Source: Talpa occidentalis
Taxonomy: Eukaryota > Chordata > Mammalia > Eulipotyphla > Talpidae
Direction of reading: 5' to 3'
Length of the DNA stretch: 64,000 nucleotides
Assembly: GCF_014898055.3 (NCBI RefSeq)
Contig: NW_026555331.1
Span: 107,753,194 to 107,817,193, forward strand
The stretch's first letter is position 1, and each line of letters begins with the position of its first letter. A model generated the notes under the pieces. It was given only the letters and a program-made list of their open reading frames with translations. It was not told where the DNA came from and made no database searches. The position numbers were made by a program, and so were the translations under genes. Shown here piece by piece: positions 22,331-34,984 of the stretch.

Positions 22331-23494
22331 TGCAATCTGAGGCAGAATCACTGAAGTTCATAATAAGTAAAACAGTGAACATTCTGAGGGTTAAGCAGGG
22401 CAAAGACCTCTTCTAATTATTGGGCAGCCTGCAGACAAGGGGCCAAACACTACACTCCTCCCCAAAAGACCCACTCAGGCTGGAAGGGGCAATGCCTGAG
22501 GGGTGCCTCCTCTGCACTCTGCCCCAGACTTTCTTAGTTTGGGGGGCTGCTGGGAAGGGGGTGGGGCCCAGTGGCCATTTTAGGAACCCTGAAGAGGGAG
22601 CAAAGCACAGGAGCACCCTCTTTCTCCTCAGAGTTGCTGGGCAAGCCAGCCACCTCTCCTGCACATGGTGGGGGGTCCTCCCACCCCATTGAAGGCAGGT
22701 GACCCCAAGCCTCGGAAGCTGCAGGCTTCAGTCAGTCGTAGCCTGCCGGTTCCTGTAGCTGCAGCTCCTCTGAGCGCCATCAGTCTGTGACTGGACCTTC
22801 TGCCTTGCTCGCTCTCCCACGCCCCTGCCCTATTGGTCAGAATAACTTTTTTTTCTTTTTTTGCTGCACCAAAGGCCTTTTTGTTTGCATTTGCAATTGC
22901 GTGCAGCCAGCCCCAGCACTGATGAGAGAAGTTCTGACCCAGTGACACATTTTTAGACCCGCTACCCAGTAATATAATCAAGGAGGTGATAGTACATGTC
23001 CCAGAGGGACATTTTCTGCTGGAACTTGAAGAAAAAGATTTCTGCAGAGAAACTAGATATAGAAGAAATTTCATAAAAGAGGAGTGATGTGAACACAAAT
23101 GAAAATAGGCCTTGTCCAGTCAGTAGACAATAAATGTGAAGGTGAATGGTGCAAAGCAGTGCCGAGTGTGATAGGTGTCACATCACGGAGGGCCTGGTCC
23201 TCCAGAAGAGGCCCAATTCCCTACTTATTTTTCATTAACAATCATCTAGTGCTGCCTGCATGCTTTTTTGGCTCAGAATGCCTGAATCCACATTTGAACC
23301 CATGATTCCTTTGACCTCTAGCTGAGCATGGCTGGAGAACAAGGGGACAAGGAATACTGCAAACTTTCTGTAAAAATGTAATCTTTTTGACTCTCAGTTC
23401 ATTGACCATCAATGAGGACAGTAAGTCTTCCCACACAGGTTTATTAAAAGAATTAAATATATCGGTGGGTATTAAAGTGTTTGGGACCTAGTAG
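22331..23494. other. unassigned sequence with a GC-rich part
   Basis: The 22420-22830 part is GC-richer than its flanks. I found no splice-bounded exon there. The 156-codon minus-strand frame at 22628-23098 is not protein-like to my eye and has no motif. Confidence 0.35.
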
Positions 23495-24080
23495 GATTAC
23501 AGAGAATCTCCATAATAAGGGAAGGTTCCACGTTCCCTGCTCCACCTAATGAAGGGTGGGACTGAGCATGGAGGGGAGCAGGAGGAAGCTTGGAGGAGAC
23601 ACATGGAGCAGGAGGGCCGCTCGCTTCTCACCTTTGGAACTGCTCCAGGGACTTTGGGGACATGTGGCGTCAAGGCATGTAGAGGAACTTGCAAGAGACA
23701 TGGGAAGACTGACAATGGCAGCCTTTAACTTGATTTATAGTTTGATTTTGCTCCTTTCATTCCAGGCTTGGCTGGCCCCTTTAACCCATTTCCTGTGGTT
23801 CCCTGCCAGAAGGTGCCTTAGACTGGTGGCAAGCTTTTGGGCATCAGTGGTCTTGCTTTAGGCCAACCCTTTTTGGCTGGGCATTTGCCCAGGAGGGGAT
23901 GGATAACTTTCACGGTATTTTATTGGGAAATTATTACCTTCTCTTCTTTCTCTATGCACACTATTCTATTAAAGTTCTTCCACTCTCAGAGTATGCTTTA
24001 TTTTTATGCACCAGTCGGCAGAACCCATTTAGAGTATACAGGTTTGGGAGTCCTGAGAACCCCTCAGTCTACCCCCAACA
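23495..24080 (+). mobile_element. diverged LTR related to LTR-A
   Basis: 'ggaaggttccacgttccctgctcc' aligns with the LTR-A start, 'ggtggcaagcttttggg' and 'ggagggg' with its middle, and 'gaacccatttagagta' to CCCCAACA with its end. It is far more diverged than the other copies, and the flanking bases (GTAG and GTGA) no longer match well. It appears to be an older or sister subfamily, also without internal sequence. Confidence 0.7.
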
Positions 24081-25649
24081 GTGAGTTCTCAAAAATAATA
24101 ACCCGATTTTAAAATCTATTGTATAAGAGCAGCTTTGTACAATTTTAGTTTCACAGTAGTTCTTGAACCAATTTCTCTCTGTTTTTGTATATACTTAGTA
24201 TCCTTTAACCTCTGTGTCCTGAGGTAGAATCTTCTTTTATCCAGTAAACCATGTAAGGTGCTGCTGAAAGGGCGATGAGCATATATGGCTATTTCCCGGA
24301 CAGGGTGTTACTTTAAGTGAAGGGCAGCTGGACCTCTCTTACTCAGATTTCAAAACACAGCATGCCAAAGGATAGCCACAGGAACCCAAGTTAAATACTG
24401 AAATGCCCAAGTGAATATAGCATTCCCATAGTTTTTATTTCTCTTTCCCAAAAAGCAGATTTTCATGTCTTTTGACTGTAACAAAAAATGAGTGCCCATA
24501 AATCTCCTAGATCAGGCCCCTTCCTCCGTCTATGACACTGCATGGTCTTCTTTGACCTCCAGGTGACCTTGCTGTGGGCACCTGGGGCGAGGGAGGGGTC
24601 AAACCTGGAAGCCAAATCATCAATCCTTCACCCACTCCTGGCCCTAAGGATTCTTTACTTCTCACCTAATTTGTCAGACTCACAATAAATCAAGATACTG
24701 GGCCAATAGGATTTTTTTAATTAAAAATGGATCAAAGGGAATATTATTGATCAAGTGAAGTTGGCAGCCAATGAGAAAATAAGTTTAAGCCTTCCATCTG
24801 TCTTATGAATGAAGATCTGTATGGAAACCCTAGACTTAAACAGTAGTGGTGATAAACTATTTCTACCCTATTCCTCTATCTCACAGGGATTAGAAATCCT
24901 AACAATCTCTAAAGCTCGGTGGATGTTCTCTTGCTAAGCCTTAACTTGCTTGTGATAGGAAGAGATAGGAAGAGAAAGGAATAAGCATTGCCTGAGCACC
25001 TGCTAGTGGCATCCCTGCCCTACACATCAGGTGGGTATTATAACCAGAGTGGAAAAACACAAAACCAACCAGAACTCGTGAGCGTTTCGTGTGGGCCAGG
25101 AGTGGTGGTGGTGGTGGTGGAAGAAGAGACGTATTTATACTGCTCTTTTCTTACAGGAACCGATCCCGCTTGAGAACTGGAGTACATTAGAGAGGAAAAC
25201 TGCCATTTTGAAGTTTCTGTTGTTCTTACCGTGGTAGAAATTTGGAAGGGTAAAGGACGTGGGGTGGGAAACCCAATGGGGTGAACAGGAACAGAAAGTA
25301 GAGCAGCTGTGGGAAGTACAAGGCAGGGTGGTATGAAGGGGGTGTCAGAGAAGAGGGGTGGCCGTTACAGAAAATAGATGGTGTCCCCAGAATTCTGAGG
25401 AGACACAGGTGAAGGAAGCTTCGAGGAGGCGATGTCAGGTGTCTGACTGAAGGCAGGAATTCACATTAAAAGTTGAAGAGCAGTGTGTGTGGCAACTGGT
25501 GCCTGTGGGTAATATCAGGGGAAATTATTCTTTTCACTGACGTTGAAAAATGCTAACAACCTACCTGATGTCATAGAACTCCTGGGGGACATGTTCTTAA
25601 TCTCAAAAGCCTAAATTCTTTTTTTTACTGCACACCACTCTTTCTCTAC
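24081..25649. other. unassigned sequence with a short GTG repeat
   Basis: There are six or so GTG units at about 25103-25120. No gene was seen. Confidence 0.4.
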
Positions 25650-25850
25650 GAAATAATAGGTAACATCGATTGACTCCTTGCTATAGGCTTAGGTCTGTGT
25701 TATGCTGAGTCATGTTCTTTTATCTTTATTTTAAAGCCAAGGAAACTAACATTCAGAAAGTTACATAACTTGGTAAAGCTCTCAGAGCAAACAAAAGACA
25801 GAGTAGAGATTTAATTGGAGGTTTTCTAACCCCAAAGTGCCAGTTCTAAA
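25650..25850 (+). repeat. MIR SINE
   Basis: 'ggtaacatcgattgactccttgc', 'tttatctttattttaaagcc', 'aaggaaactaacattcagaaagttacataacttgg' follow the MIR order. Confidence 0.6.
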
Positions 25851-26006
25851 CCACCAACTACACAGCTTAGCCTGGGGAAAAACAAACTGAGTTGATAACA
25901 CAGGTAAGTTTACCTGTGGACTAGCTCTATTATGGATTATGCATATTCACAAATTTATTTATTGGATATGATGTGTAGGGAGGAGTTGTTTTTTAAAGTT
26001 GTTGCT

Positions 26007-26280
26007 GGGGCCTCCGTGATGGCGCAGGGGTTAAAGTCTCAGCATTATCAAGCTATCAGCAGCCACAGCAGCATGAGTTCAATCCCCGGCCAGGGAGATA
26101 GCCCACATGGCACAGCAGACCTCTCCTATCTGGCCCGCTGATCCCCTCAACAGTGTATTTCAGTAGATCCTCCTGTCCTGCTCCCCACTCTGTCTCTGGT
26201 GAATCCTCTCACCCCCACACGTCTGGCCTACACCCTAGTTCTTGTATGCTTAAATAGATACATCTTTAAAAAAAAGAAAA
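26007..26280 (+). mobile_element. tRNA-derived SINE, type A
   Basis: It begins GGGGCCTCCGTGATGGCGCAGG, has box-B-like GTTCAATCCCC, then the shared body (ACCTCTCCTATC, CAACAGTGTATTT, CTCTGTCTCTGGTGAATCC) and a TTAAATAGATACATCTTTAAA tail. Imperfect ~21-bp target duplications are at about 25985-26005 and 26284-26305 (both end AG(T/C)TGTTGC). Confidence 0.85.
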
Positions 26281-26454
26281 AAGTAATTGTTTAAAAAGCT
26301 GTTGCCGCTACCATCAGGAAGCACACTGAAGAGTCTGAGTTCTACTATTCACTTTACAAGATAATCAGGACTAACAGGCACCAAGCATGGGGAAAATCTA
26401 TTTTCAAAGGAATCCAGAATTCTGGAGAAGAAAAAGATGACTCACATACAAGAA

Positions 26455-28662
26455 AGTCCTTTAAAAGCATCTTTTTATTTGCTGTAAGAATATAATCTGG
26501 CATTTCTATACAATCCAACATGCAAAAAACATGGTTGGCATTTTACAAGCAGTGCAGACTCTCCATGTCTGTACATTTGCTCAAGTAAAATATTAGCAAA
26601 GGGTGAAAAATAACATCTTGGGATAAAAGAACACAGAGGGAGCCGTTTCCCCCCCAGGATCGTGGCTTCTAAGTGAAGATGTACAGTCAAGAGAGTATAG
26701 CGGCCCTCACGTTCCACACCGAGGTGAAGGAACTAAGAAATAGGTGAGGGAGTCCGTGTACGGACTGAGTCACTGGGCAGCAGGGAGGCCCCACTCCATG
26801 GGCGGTTTCATTGGGGGCCTACCTAGCTCCTCACAACAGGCGTCTGTATAAAAACAGACAGGAAATAATCTAACTCAGGTGGAGCGGTCACTACCAGCCT
26901 GCAGAAGGGCCACAGCTCAGGCACTAGCGGGGTGCTAAGAATTACAATGCTGCCCTAACAAAAGTCACAGTGATTTTTCTTTTTGTATAGTAATTACGTT
27001 TCCCTGAAATACCATCGTAAAGCACACTGTAAATAAATTGCTCGCTAGCATGATGGGCACTAAAATCTGGAGCTGTCTCAACTCATGTAACTGTGGTTTA
27101 CTGGAAATGAAATGTGGAGAATGAGAGCAGGCGAGGACACTAACCCCTTTACCACCAGACTCCAAAGGCCATGGCATCGACCTTCCAGGGGAGTCTTAGA
27201 GAGTTTGTCTGGATGGAGAATGCTTCTGGCTGCATCTGCGGTGCACCTACACTCTCCAGCCAATCTCAGCAGCTACGATCTGAACCTACATTAGCCTTCA
27301 TCGGTCTTACAATAGGCAGAGTGAGTATTATGAATCCACTTTCTAGTTAAGCAAACGGAAGCTTTTAAAGATGATGCTGTTTGACCGAGGACCTGCATCT
27401 AGTTAAAGTAGGGACAGGGATGGGAAATCAGACCGGCCTGACGACAAACCTCAAGTTTTTCCACTGCATCTGACCATTTCTGAAGGGACAAGAATTTTAC
27501 TGGCCTTGCACTTTTTTCTACCTTTCCTGTGCTTTTAGTCCTAGGGTAAAAATAAATATTTTATTTTTAAACAGTATTTGCTTCCCCCCACTCCCTCAGA
27601 TTGAGTCCCCGTAGTATACCCTTCCCAAAGGCATCTGTGCACTAGGGTAAATATTTTATGGAAAGAGACACAGGGCTGAAAATGTCACCATGGAGTGCTG
27701 GGTTTTCAACTTACATTCTCCCAATAGTTGGGAGAGCAACCCACCTCAGCAATGTGGGAAGATGGTCTGAAATTTAACTTAAAGGCATCTCCAACCTTAT
27801 GAAGGAAAATCTGCAAATAGGGAATTCCAGTTAGGTTCATGGACATCTCTTGTCATGAATCTCAAACCTGGAATACCTGAGGCATGGGCATCCCTCGATT
27901 TTTAGCATTTTCTAATGTGAGAGAAAGTAAGGGATTAGAAGAAGTAAAGTCAAAATGCATTTCCTGAAATCACCCATAACTTTAAAGGTATCACAAGGGT
28001 ATTGGGCTTGAGGCACCCAATGAGAACCAAAACCCAGGACTTTGCTTTGAATTTGGATCTCCTTCATGAAGCTTGTGTTTGGAAATCTCTATGAACACAA
28101 CAATTCATCTGTCTCTTCCCTCTACGACTGCAATATTCATAAGGACAACTATTGTTTTGAATGGGCTTACTTCAAAAGTTACACATTTACTTGAATTTTA
28201 ACTACTAGATTTAAAATTGGAAAAGACGTTTTTGAAGTTTATTTCTTAAATACTTAAGTATGATGATCACCGGACCAATATTTTTATTGGGGCAAGTCAA
28301 CTTCCAAAGATGAAAAAACTGTCACTGGAGGTATTTTTACTTTTTCTGAACAGGTAGCATTATTCTAATTTTAGTCCAATTTAGATTTTAAAAAATTCAT
28401 ACCAAGAAAAGCCTCATGGGACTACCCTCTAAGTGATTTTGCTGCTGGAGTTTACGTTGACCACAAGTCCAGCAACTAAAAAGTGTGTAACATGACAAAG
28501 GGGAAATCACACGTGGCCTTCACTTGTCCTCTTGGAGTCACCATGACAGTGCCAGCCCCTAAAGCTTCCAGGGTCTTGGGGGCGTTGCCCACAGTGGCTG
28601 GTGAGTGCTGAGAGGTGGGTGGGTAGGTGGGCCTCGCCATCACTCCCACTATTGCCCCGGAC
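26455..28662 (-). other. candidate 3' untranslated region of the minus-strand gene
   Basis: The stretch directly follows the stop codon at 28663 and holds no SINE, LTR or L1 that I can name, unlike almost all other 2-kb stretches here. AATAAA signals (plus-strand TTTATT) are at 28238-28243, 27560-27565 and 26474-26479, so the 3' end may be at any of them. I extended to the last because the unique sequence lasts to there and a SINE begins just beyond. The extent is inference. Confidence 0.35.
26474..26479 (-). promoter_or_regulatory. candidate polyadenylation signal AATAAA
   Basis: It is the most distal of three AATAAA words downstream of the candidate stop codon. Cleavage would be expected about 10-30 bases farther on. 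No transcript evidence exists in the sequence. Confidence 0.3.
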
Positions 28663-28832
28663 CTATTTTCTGTTCCAGTTATGTGAGATGTTCTGAATCT
28701 TTTTCATTTTGATCCTCTGATCCAGCATCTTGTACCTCGCAGGATGCTCATCAGTTTTCTTTGGGATCGAAGGTGCATAGGAGCTAGATGCGTAAGCAGG
28801 GCGTTTAAAGTGACGCAGAGGAGGCTTGATGA
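28663..28832 (-). CDS. candidate terminal coding exon of an unrecognised spliced gene
   Basis: Read on the minus strand, a pyrimidine-rich tract (CTGTCTTCCTTTTCATGG) ends in CCTCCAG at 28833-28839, followed by 170 coding bases: two bases finishing a split codon, 55 codons and TAG. The peptide is basic and looks selected for protein: it starts IKPPLRHFKRPAYASSS, continues through a Pro/Ser/Tyr part, and ends with a Lys-rich helix-like segment (ARYKMLDQRIKMKKIQN) and HNWNRK. It has no membrane or enzyme motif I know. The splice phase (one base already supplied) matches the exon at 48618-48686, giving an unbroken frame. I do not recognise the family. Upstream exons that would identify it lie at least partly outside the window or went unseen. 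Confidence 0.5.
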
Positions 28833-29229
28833 CTGGAGGCCATGAAAAGGAAGACAGACAACCATTAGCCTCACCAACGACATGGCACACCCCTAGATCT
28901 GTCTGTTTGCTTTAAAACCAGGAAATAAACAGGGTTGGATTCTCACTGGGAATCTTACTGCAGAGAGATGAACAAGCACATCAGCACCTTGGTCATTCAC
29001 TTAATAGAAAAATTCCTAGAGACAGACAGACAGTGATGACCCCAGAATATAAAGCTTCTCTCACAGTGAATGGATGAGATGAAAGAAATGAGAGGGACAA
29101 TGGGGTCACTTCGGGAACAGAAAGGCAAACCAAGTTGAGTAGAGCATATCATTAATCAGCATTTAGGGGCATATGCAAGCTTTCAGGCTGCAAAGTGGAA
29201 CACAATCCTGAAGTGTTACTAAAAAGGAC
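28833..29229. other. start of presumed intron, no feature seen
   Basis: The sequence upstream (minus-strand sense) of the candidate terminal exon. Nothing nameable was seen. Confidence 0.35.
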
Positions 29230-30190
29230 ATTATGAAATTATTTGCAAAAACACATTTATAAAAAGGCATTATTGCTAAAATATAAAAAGGGCCCTTGAA
29301 TTCAATAAAAGAAAACAACCCTGTTTAAAGACAAGCAAAAGATCTGAACAAACTCCTCACCAAAGAAGGTATACATAAGGCCAAAGAGCATAAGACAGGT
29401 GCTTGACAAATTTTGGCATCAGGGAACCACAAATTAAAACAGCAATGATATATATGACACACCTATTAGAAGACATAAAATCCAAAAATAAACTCGATGA
29501 TACTAACTGCTGGTGAGGATACAGAGCAACAGGACCTCTCATTCTTGTTGGTGGGAAGGTACAATGTTGCAGTAGCTTGGAAGACAGTTTGAAATATCTT
29601 AGGAAGTTACACATAGTCTTGCAATGGAACTCCTAGGTATTTACCCACCTGATTTGAAAACTGAGGTCCACATAAAAACCTGCACATGAATTTTTATAGA
29701 AGTTTATTCACAACCATCTCAAACTGGAAGCAACCCAGATGTCCTTCAATAATAAGAGGATAAACAATTTGCAGAACATCCATACAACAAAATATTAGTC
29801 AGAGATAAAAAGAAATCAGTGGTAAAGTCAGACAAAGACACAGATGGATCTTAAATACATATTGCTAAATGAAAAAAACAATCTGAAAAAGTTTTATACT
29901 TATGATGCCATGTGATATTCTTGACGAGGCTAAAGAATAGAGATGATAAAAAGATCAAGATCAAGAGTTCAGAGGGAGGAGGATCGGTAAATAGGTAAGC
30001 ACATGGGATTTTCAGAGCAGTAAAACTAAGTACTATGGTACCCAGCAGTCAACACATAATTCTATTCACTTGTTGAAAGCCAGAGAGAATTGCAGCACGA
30101 GGAATGGATATTAACATATACAAATTAAAAAAAAAATAATTTAGGTGGGGGATGCATGGAATGAATGCAGAACATAACAAAAATAATCTC
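29230..30190 (+). mobile_element. L1 LINE, end of ORF2 and 3' UTR
   Basis: Plus-strand words such as 'agcaaaagatctgaac', 'ctgctggtgaggatacagagc', 'ggaagcaacccagatgtcc' and 'gcaatggaactcctagg' are the conserved final part of L1 reverse transcriptase-endonuclease coding sequence (ORF2). It is broken by many stops, so it is dead. The part after about 29950 fits the L1 3' UTR ('taggtgggggatgcatgg'). Confidence 0.8.
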
Positions 30191-31240
30191 ACTGCATTGT
30201 AAATGTAGAGACAACCTCACTAAAGACAGTGGGCCAGAATGAAGCTCACCCAAGCAACTCTGGGCTGAGTGGATTCTGTTAGACTGAAGGCCAAAGAAAC
30301 AGGGCATAAAGATTGCATGCTCCTCGCTGGAGCTGTTTCCCAGGGGCACACAGTCGAAAGATCCCAACACTCTAACATGGGTACTGGAAACGACTGTGTA
30401 AGTGGGCAGTGGATGGTGAAAGCCAGGCTTCTCATTGTTGGAGTAGGAGAGAAGCAACAAGAGGAGGCAAGAATGGTCCACGTGGTAATGGATTAGAGTT
30501 GGAGGTATCAGTATGAATACATGTTTAACTAAATAAAGATTCATATGATCACACATAGAAATACACACAGACACACATTTCCTTGCTCCGTCAGCTGAGA
30601 GAACCCATATCATATGATGAGGCCTAGAAGCCTCAGGAGCAATGAGCATTCCTAGTGCTCACCAACCATTTTCCAATAAAAGGACTCCTTGTAGAAATAG
30701 CTGATCCTAGAACTAGGAAACAAAATAAACAAAATGAACATGGAGCATCTCTGAAATTAAGAAAGAGCTAAAATAAACAAACAAACAAAACCCACTGTGG
30801 AAAGACAAAGGAGGCCTCAAATGAAATAATTCCCCAATGGTCGAAGTTGGAACTATTTGAGCAACAGAATAAATATGGCAGTATTCAATTATAACCCAAA
30901 GTGTAAGATTAATATATGTAAGTCCATAACAATATAAATAATTGAGAGAGAACAGATGAATTGCTTAAGCAGAAGAATTACAAGTAATTTATCTAGATGC
31001 TCCTACCTAAGGAGGAGGAGACTTCAGTGTGGGGAATTCAGGGAACAAAAGCACAGCTTTACAGTGGAGAAATCTACTATAAACACCACTTTAGTCAGCA
31101 GAGATCAAGGTCTCCTTCCACAGCAATGCCGTGTCTTTGTATTATGTGATGAAAACGTACATTATATGATAAAAATAGCACTTTATCCCCAAAGCTTCTC
31201 CCCAAGAAACATAACCCCCTTCTAATGATGAAAAACTATC
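30191..31240. other. probable continuation of old L1-derived sequence
   Basis: The sequence is A-rich on the plus strand and sits between two L1 segments of the same orientation, but I could not place it on an L1 consensus. The 174-codon minus-strand frame at 30125-30649 lies here. Its composition is not convincing as protein. Confidence 0.35.
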
Positions 31241-31480
31241 AGACAAATCCCAATTGAGGGACATTTGACAAAATAGCTGATCAGTATTTCTCAAAGTTAT
31301 TAAGGTCACCAAACACAAGGGATGTCTGAGGACCTGACAGTTGAGGAGCTTAAGCAGACAGGATGACTAAATGTGATGGAGTCTCCTGGGCAGGATCCTG
31401 GACAGGAAAAAGACCCTGGGTAACAACTAAGGAAATCCAAATAAGCTATGGATTTTAGGTAATGATGAAAGGGCATCAGC
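31241..31480 (+). mobile_element. L1 LINE 3' UTR segment
   Basis: The series 'acatttgacaaaatagctgatcagt', 'aaggtcaccaaacacaaggga', 'gacaggatgactaaatgtgatg' and 'ggatcctggacaggaaaaagaccctggg' is a well-known order in old mammalian L1 3' UTRs. Confidence 0.75.
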
Positions 31481-32215
31481 TAAGCTGTACATCTATAATT
31501 AGAAGAAGGTAAAGTACTAATTGGTTCTTCCTGCCTCTATTGCTCTCTGTTCACACCACACATGGTCCTGCTGAAACAGTGTTTAGTTGATGAGACAATG
31601 TAAAAGTGAACTAAACTAAAAACAGTTAAATGATAATCACAAATAGAGGGGAATATAATAATTAGGTAAACTGTGAGGACAGGAGTAGATGCTAAGATAC
31701 TGCCTCAACCCATACTCTGTTTTCACTTAAAGGGACCACAAAGGCAAGTGACACACAATAGTCAGCTTGTGGACAAAGATGGGGGCAGGGTACACAGATC
31801 TATTAAGTCATTGAGGTTAGTTACCCTTATAAAAACCCAGCTTTGCAAATCTCTTCCAATAACAGGAAAATGCATGGTGTTTATGATCAAGCAAAAATTA
31901 GAAGCAAATAAACAATGACAGGAAATTGGTTAAATTCTTATACGTTCTTAAGACACTACTGTGACACTGTGGGAAATGATAAATATACCCATTAATAAAA
32001 ATAGCAGTTTAAGTAATACTGTTAAATGAAATAAAAACATAACTGACATAATCAAATACTTGAAAAATATATGAATAGGGAAAACACTTAAACATAGCAG
32101 TGTTTATCTCTGAGGAACACAAACGTGGCTATTTTATTTCATTTTGGTTATTTATACATTCTAATTTTTCTGTGATCAGGTTTCAGCGATATAACTTTTG
32201 TAAAAGAAACATACT
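31481..32215. other. AT-rich, probably L1-derived
   Basis: The part at 31960-32215 has 'gttaaatgaaataaaaac' and 'agcagtgtttatctctgagg', resembling late ORF2/3' L1 words. I cannot assign it firmly. Confidence 0.35.
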
Positions 32216-34104
32216 ACTAAAAAATCCTTCTATAGAATCACTTATCAGCGCTAGCTTACAAACTCATAAAGAATAGAAAGTCAGTAAAACTGAGTTTATT
32301 ATGGGCTTAAGTACTAGACAGCTCAGAAAGGTCCTAGCTCAGTAGAGACATTTCACAACCTACCGATGAGTACTCATTCTTTGACTTCTTTGGGCAACTA
32401 GTGTGTCCTATTGATATAGTAGTGAACAAGTCAAACAGAAATCCCTGCCGTCCTGAGGTTTCCATTCTAGTAACACCCTCTGAAATTGTCTGTTGCCTAT
32501 AAAAGAAAACCATCTTCAAGTATAATAAACAATGCTGTTACCACAAGCTCCAGAATATACCCATATCACTTTGTCTTTTGAGTTAACCTAACACGCTGTA
32601 AAACTTTTTCAGCAAATGGCCCTGCAGTGACATAATACATACGCAGAAGAAAAGATTTGTTTTTTAAGATCTCAGAGTGCTTAATTCTGTTTCTTAGGGT
32701 AAACAAGGAATCGGGGTGCAAAACACTCTAGGAACAGATATAAAAACAGTCCTGACAGTCTGGAGAATGGGGTAGAGCCAGGACAGGGTTTCAGAGTAGA
32801 AGCTGATTGTTGCAAATGTCTGGGCTAGTTGATTTACTGCTTTTCGCGTCACCGTGCCTCTCTGTAGTCATTCTATTTTCACTGCTCAGCATGAACCAAG
32901 TCAAAGTATTATTGAATTTCCCACTTCTCAGCATGAAGATACATTTTACCATTTGCTGGAATTCTGATTGTCAGAACAAAAACTCTCCCTGCCACTGGAG
33001 TCGCTGCAAATAGAGTTGAACCCACTGATAGGGATCAGCTCCCCACTGAGATTGTGGAATTACATAAAGGCCTGCTGTCACCCACACTCAAAATATGGGA
33101 AAAAGAAAAATTCATACAGTGCTGCTTGGTATGCATTGATTGCCTTTCCCTTCTACAAGAGCGCGCGATTTGAAGGCAGGGCAAACAGCAGGTGTGAGGA
33201 GGGTACCATCTTGAATTTAATAGGGGTCTTTCTTCTGGGGTCCTGGCATGGCCTCCTGAGGAGTCTTTCTGGCTACTTCTAAGATATTGGAAGGGAGTCT
33301 GATCTTTCCCTTTTCAATCACTGGGCACTTCCTGGAGCTGAGCCCAAGCAGCGGGTTACAATCCTCTCCCCCTGGGGAAGACCAAACTGGGAACTGGGTC
33401 TCCTCCCCTCTGTAAGCTTGATGATCAGCAAGTCAGACTCTTTTTCTCTTGGGGTCACATTCAAAGAGCCTGCTGTCATCTCTTAGAGCAATTTACTTGA
33501 AGAAAAAGATCTAATTAGCTAATGAATATTTGACAAAGGCGCATGTCTCTGCACAGAGTCTGAACTTGGGAAAGTCATTATCTAGATTACTTACAAATGT
33601 GCTTAGGAAAAGGAAAGTTCAAGACAAAAATGGACAGACACATTATTATCCTTTATTTTGCCATTACATGCAATGTAGTTTTTAGTAAAAGCAATGCACT
33701 TCAGGAGTTTTAATCCTCAATTGCTTAATCTCATCTTTTTTTATAAATACCACAAGGCAGGTGTCTGATTTCCTTCCTTTCCTCTGACATCGCCAGTCTA
33801 TCTTTTATTGTCTCACTCTCTTTCTCTCTCAGGCCATTTGTTTGAGAGTTACTTATGTTTTTGGTGTGAAAGATAATTACATTGAATTATTGCTCTTCCA
33901 AAAATTGAGTTAGACTTAATTCATATATAAAGTTAATATAACCGTTAAATGAATTCCAGTGTTGAAATATAAATGAGGATTTTTTTTAAGCTCCTTGTTT
34001 AAAAGTACTCATATTAATCCAGTTTCTCTAAGTACCTTCAATAGAGTTACCTATGGAGTGTTGCTGGGGGCGGGGGATGGGCTCTTCAATTAAAGTTAAA
34101 TTAG
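32216..34104. other. unassigned intronic sequence
   Basis: No splice-bounded exon was identified. The piece near 32390-32475 ('aacaagtcaaacagaaatccctgccgtcctgagg') may be an L2 fragment. The open frame at 32968-33282 has no known motif. Confidence 0.35.
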
Positions 34105-34423
34105 GGGCCTCCCCGGTGGCGCAGCGGTTGAGCGCTGGGTTGCGAAGCTGCCCGCAGCCTCTGCAGTGCCGGTTCGATCCCCGGCTGCTCCCCGGCCACC
34201 ACAGGAGGGTCCCACATGGCGCGCAGACCTCTCCTGCCGCCCGCTGCTCCCCTCAGCAGTGTACTTCGGTCCTTCTGCCTGCTCTGCTCCCCGCTCTGGC
34301 TCTGGTGAATTCTCTCACCCTCCCGCGCTTCTGACTGTACCCAGTGCATGTATAAACAAAACAAACAAACAAATAAATAAATAAATAAAGCATGCCTCTA
34401 TAAAAAAATTAAAAAAAAAAAAT
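34105..34423 (+). mobile_element. young tRNA-derived SINE, type B (full length)
   Basis: It starts GGGCCTCCCCGGTGGCGCAGCGG, a box-A-like head, followed by a perfect box B core GGTTCGATCCC. The body has ACCTCTCCTGCCGCCCGC, CTCAGCAGTGTACTTCGG and CTGGCTCTGGTGAATTC, then an AAACAAACAAATAAAT and A-rich tail. CpG sites are largely intact, so the insertion is recent. An exact 13-bp duplication AAAGTTAAATTAG is at 34092-34104 and 34424-34436. Type B shares its body with type A but has a different tRNA-like head. Confidence 0.93.
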
Positions 34424-34436
34424 AAAGTTAAATTAG

Positions 34437-34950
34437 TATCTTCATGGCAGGACTGCTCAGGGACCTAAAAAATGGCAACAAATATGATGAATCCATACAG
34501 ACATTCAATGGCATGTAGCTTTTCTCAATTTCCTTAGGCTAAGGAACCCCTTCACCAGAAGCTTCACACAGCGTCAGCGAAAGCACTTTCAGAAAGGGTA
34601 GGTTAATGCATCACCATATCCTGCCCCAGTCCATCCATCACATTGTAAATCCTAATTCAGTACGCCATGCTGTTTTGCACTGAGTGAGGGCAGACCTGTG
34701 ACAATAGTCACTAGTCCACATCTAATCCAGGCCTAGCTTAATGCTGGGGAGTTAAACATCAATCCGCCGTAGATTCTGTTATTTCAAGTTCAGGGAGGCC
34801 TCCTGGAACACCGGGCCGCACAGCGCAGCCTCACCTGGTGTGTTTCTGAATCTCCCTTACAGAGAAGCCTCCACAGGCAGCACTGGGTCTGCTCTAGGCT
34901 CCTGAATTAATTCTAATACCGGCACTTTTCAAGAAATGTGGAACGCGTTT
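34437..34950. other. unassigned intronic sequence
   Basis: No supportable feature was seen. Confidence 0.35.
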
Positions 34951-34984
34951 TCAAAGACAATGCCTTTCAAAGACAATGCCACAG
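34951..34984. repeat. 16-bp exact tandem duplication
   Basis: TTTCAAAGACAATGCC occurs twice in direct succession around 34951-34982. A single replication-slippage event explains it. Confidence 0.75.

Noticed and set aside
30125..30649. 174-codon minus-strand frame
   Set aside because: It lies in probable L1-derived sequence, with no domain, splice context or start context; the length is within what 64 kb can give by chance.
34105..34200. tRNA gene
   Set aside because: Box A and box B words are present, but the cloverleaf is not intact and the element continues into a SINE body with an A-rich tail and target duplications.
34053..34384. Open frames of 72-93 codons on both strands
   Set aside because: They lie entirely or mostly within the CpG-rich SINE at 34105, whose low stop-codon content opens frames.
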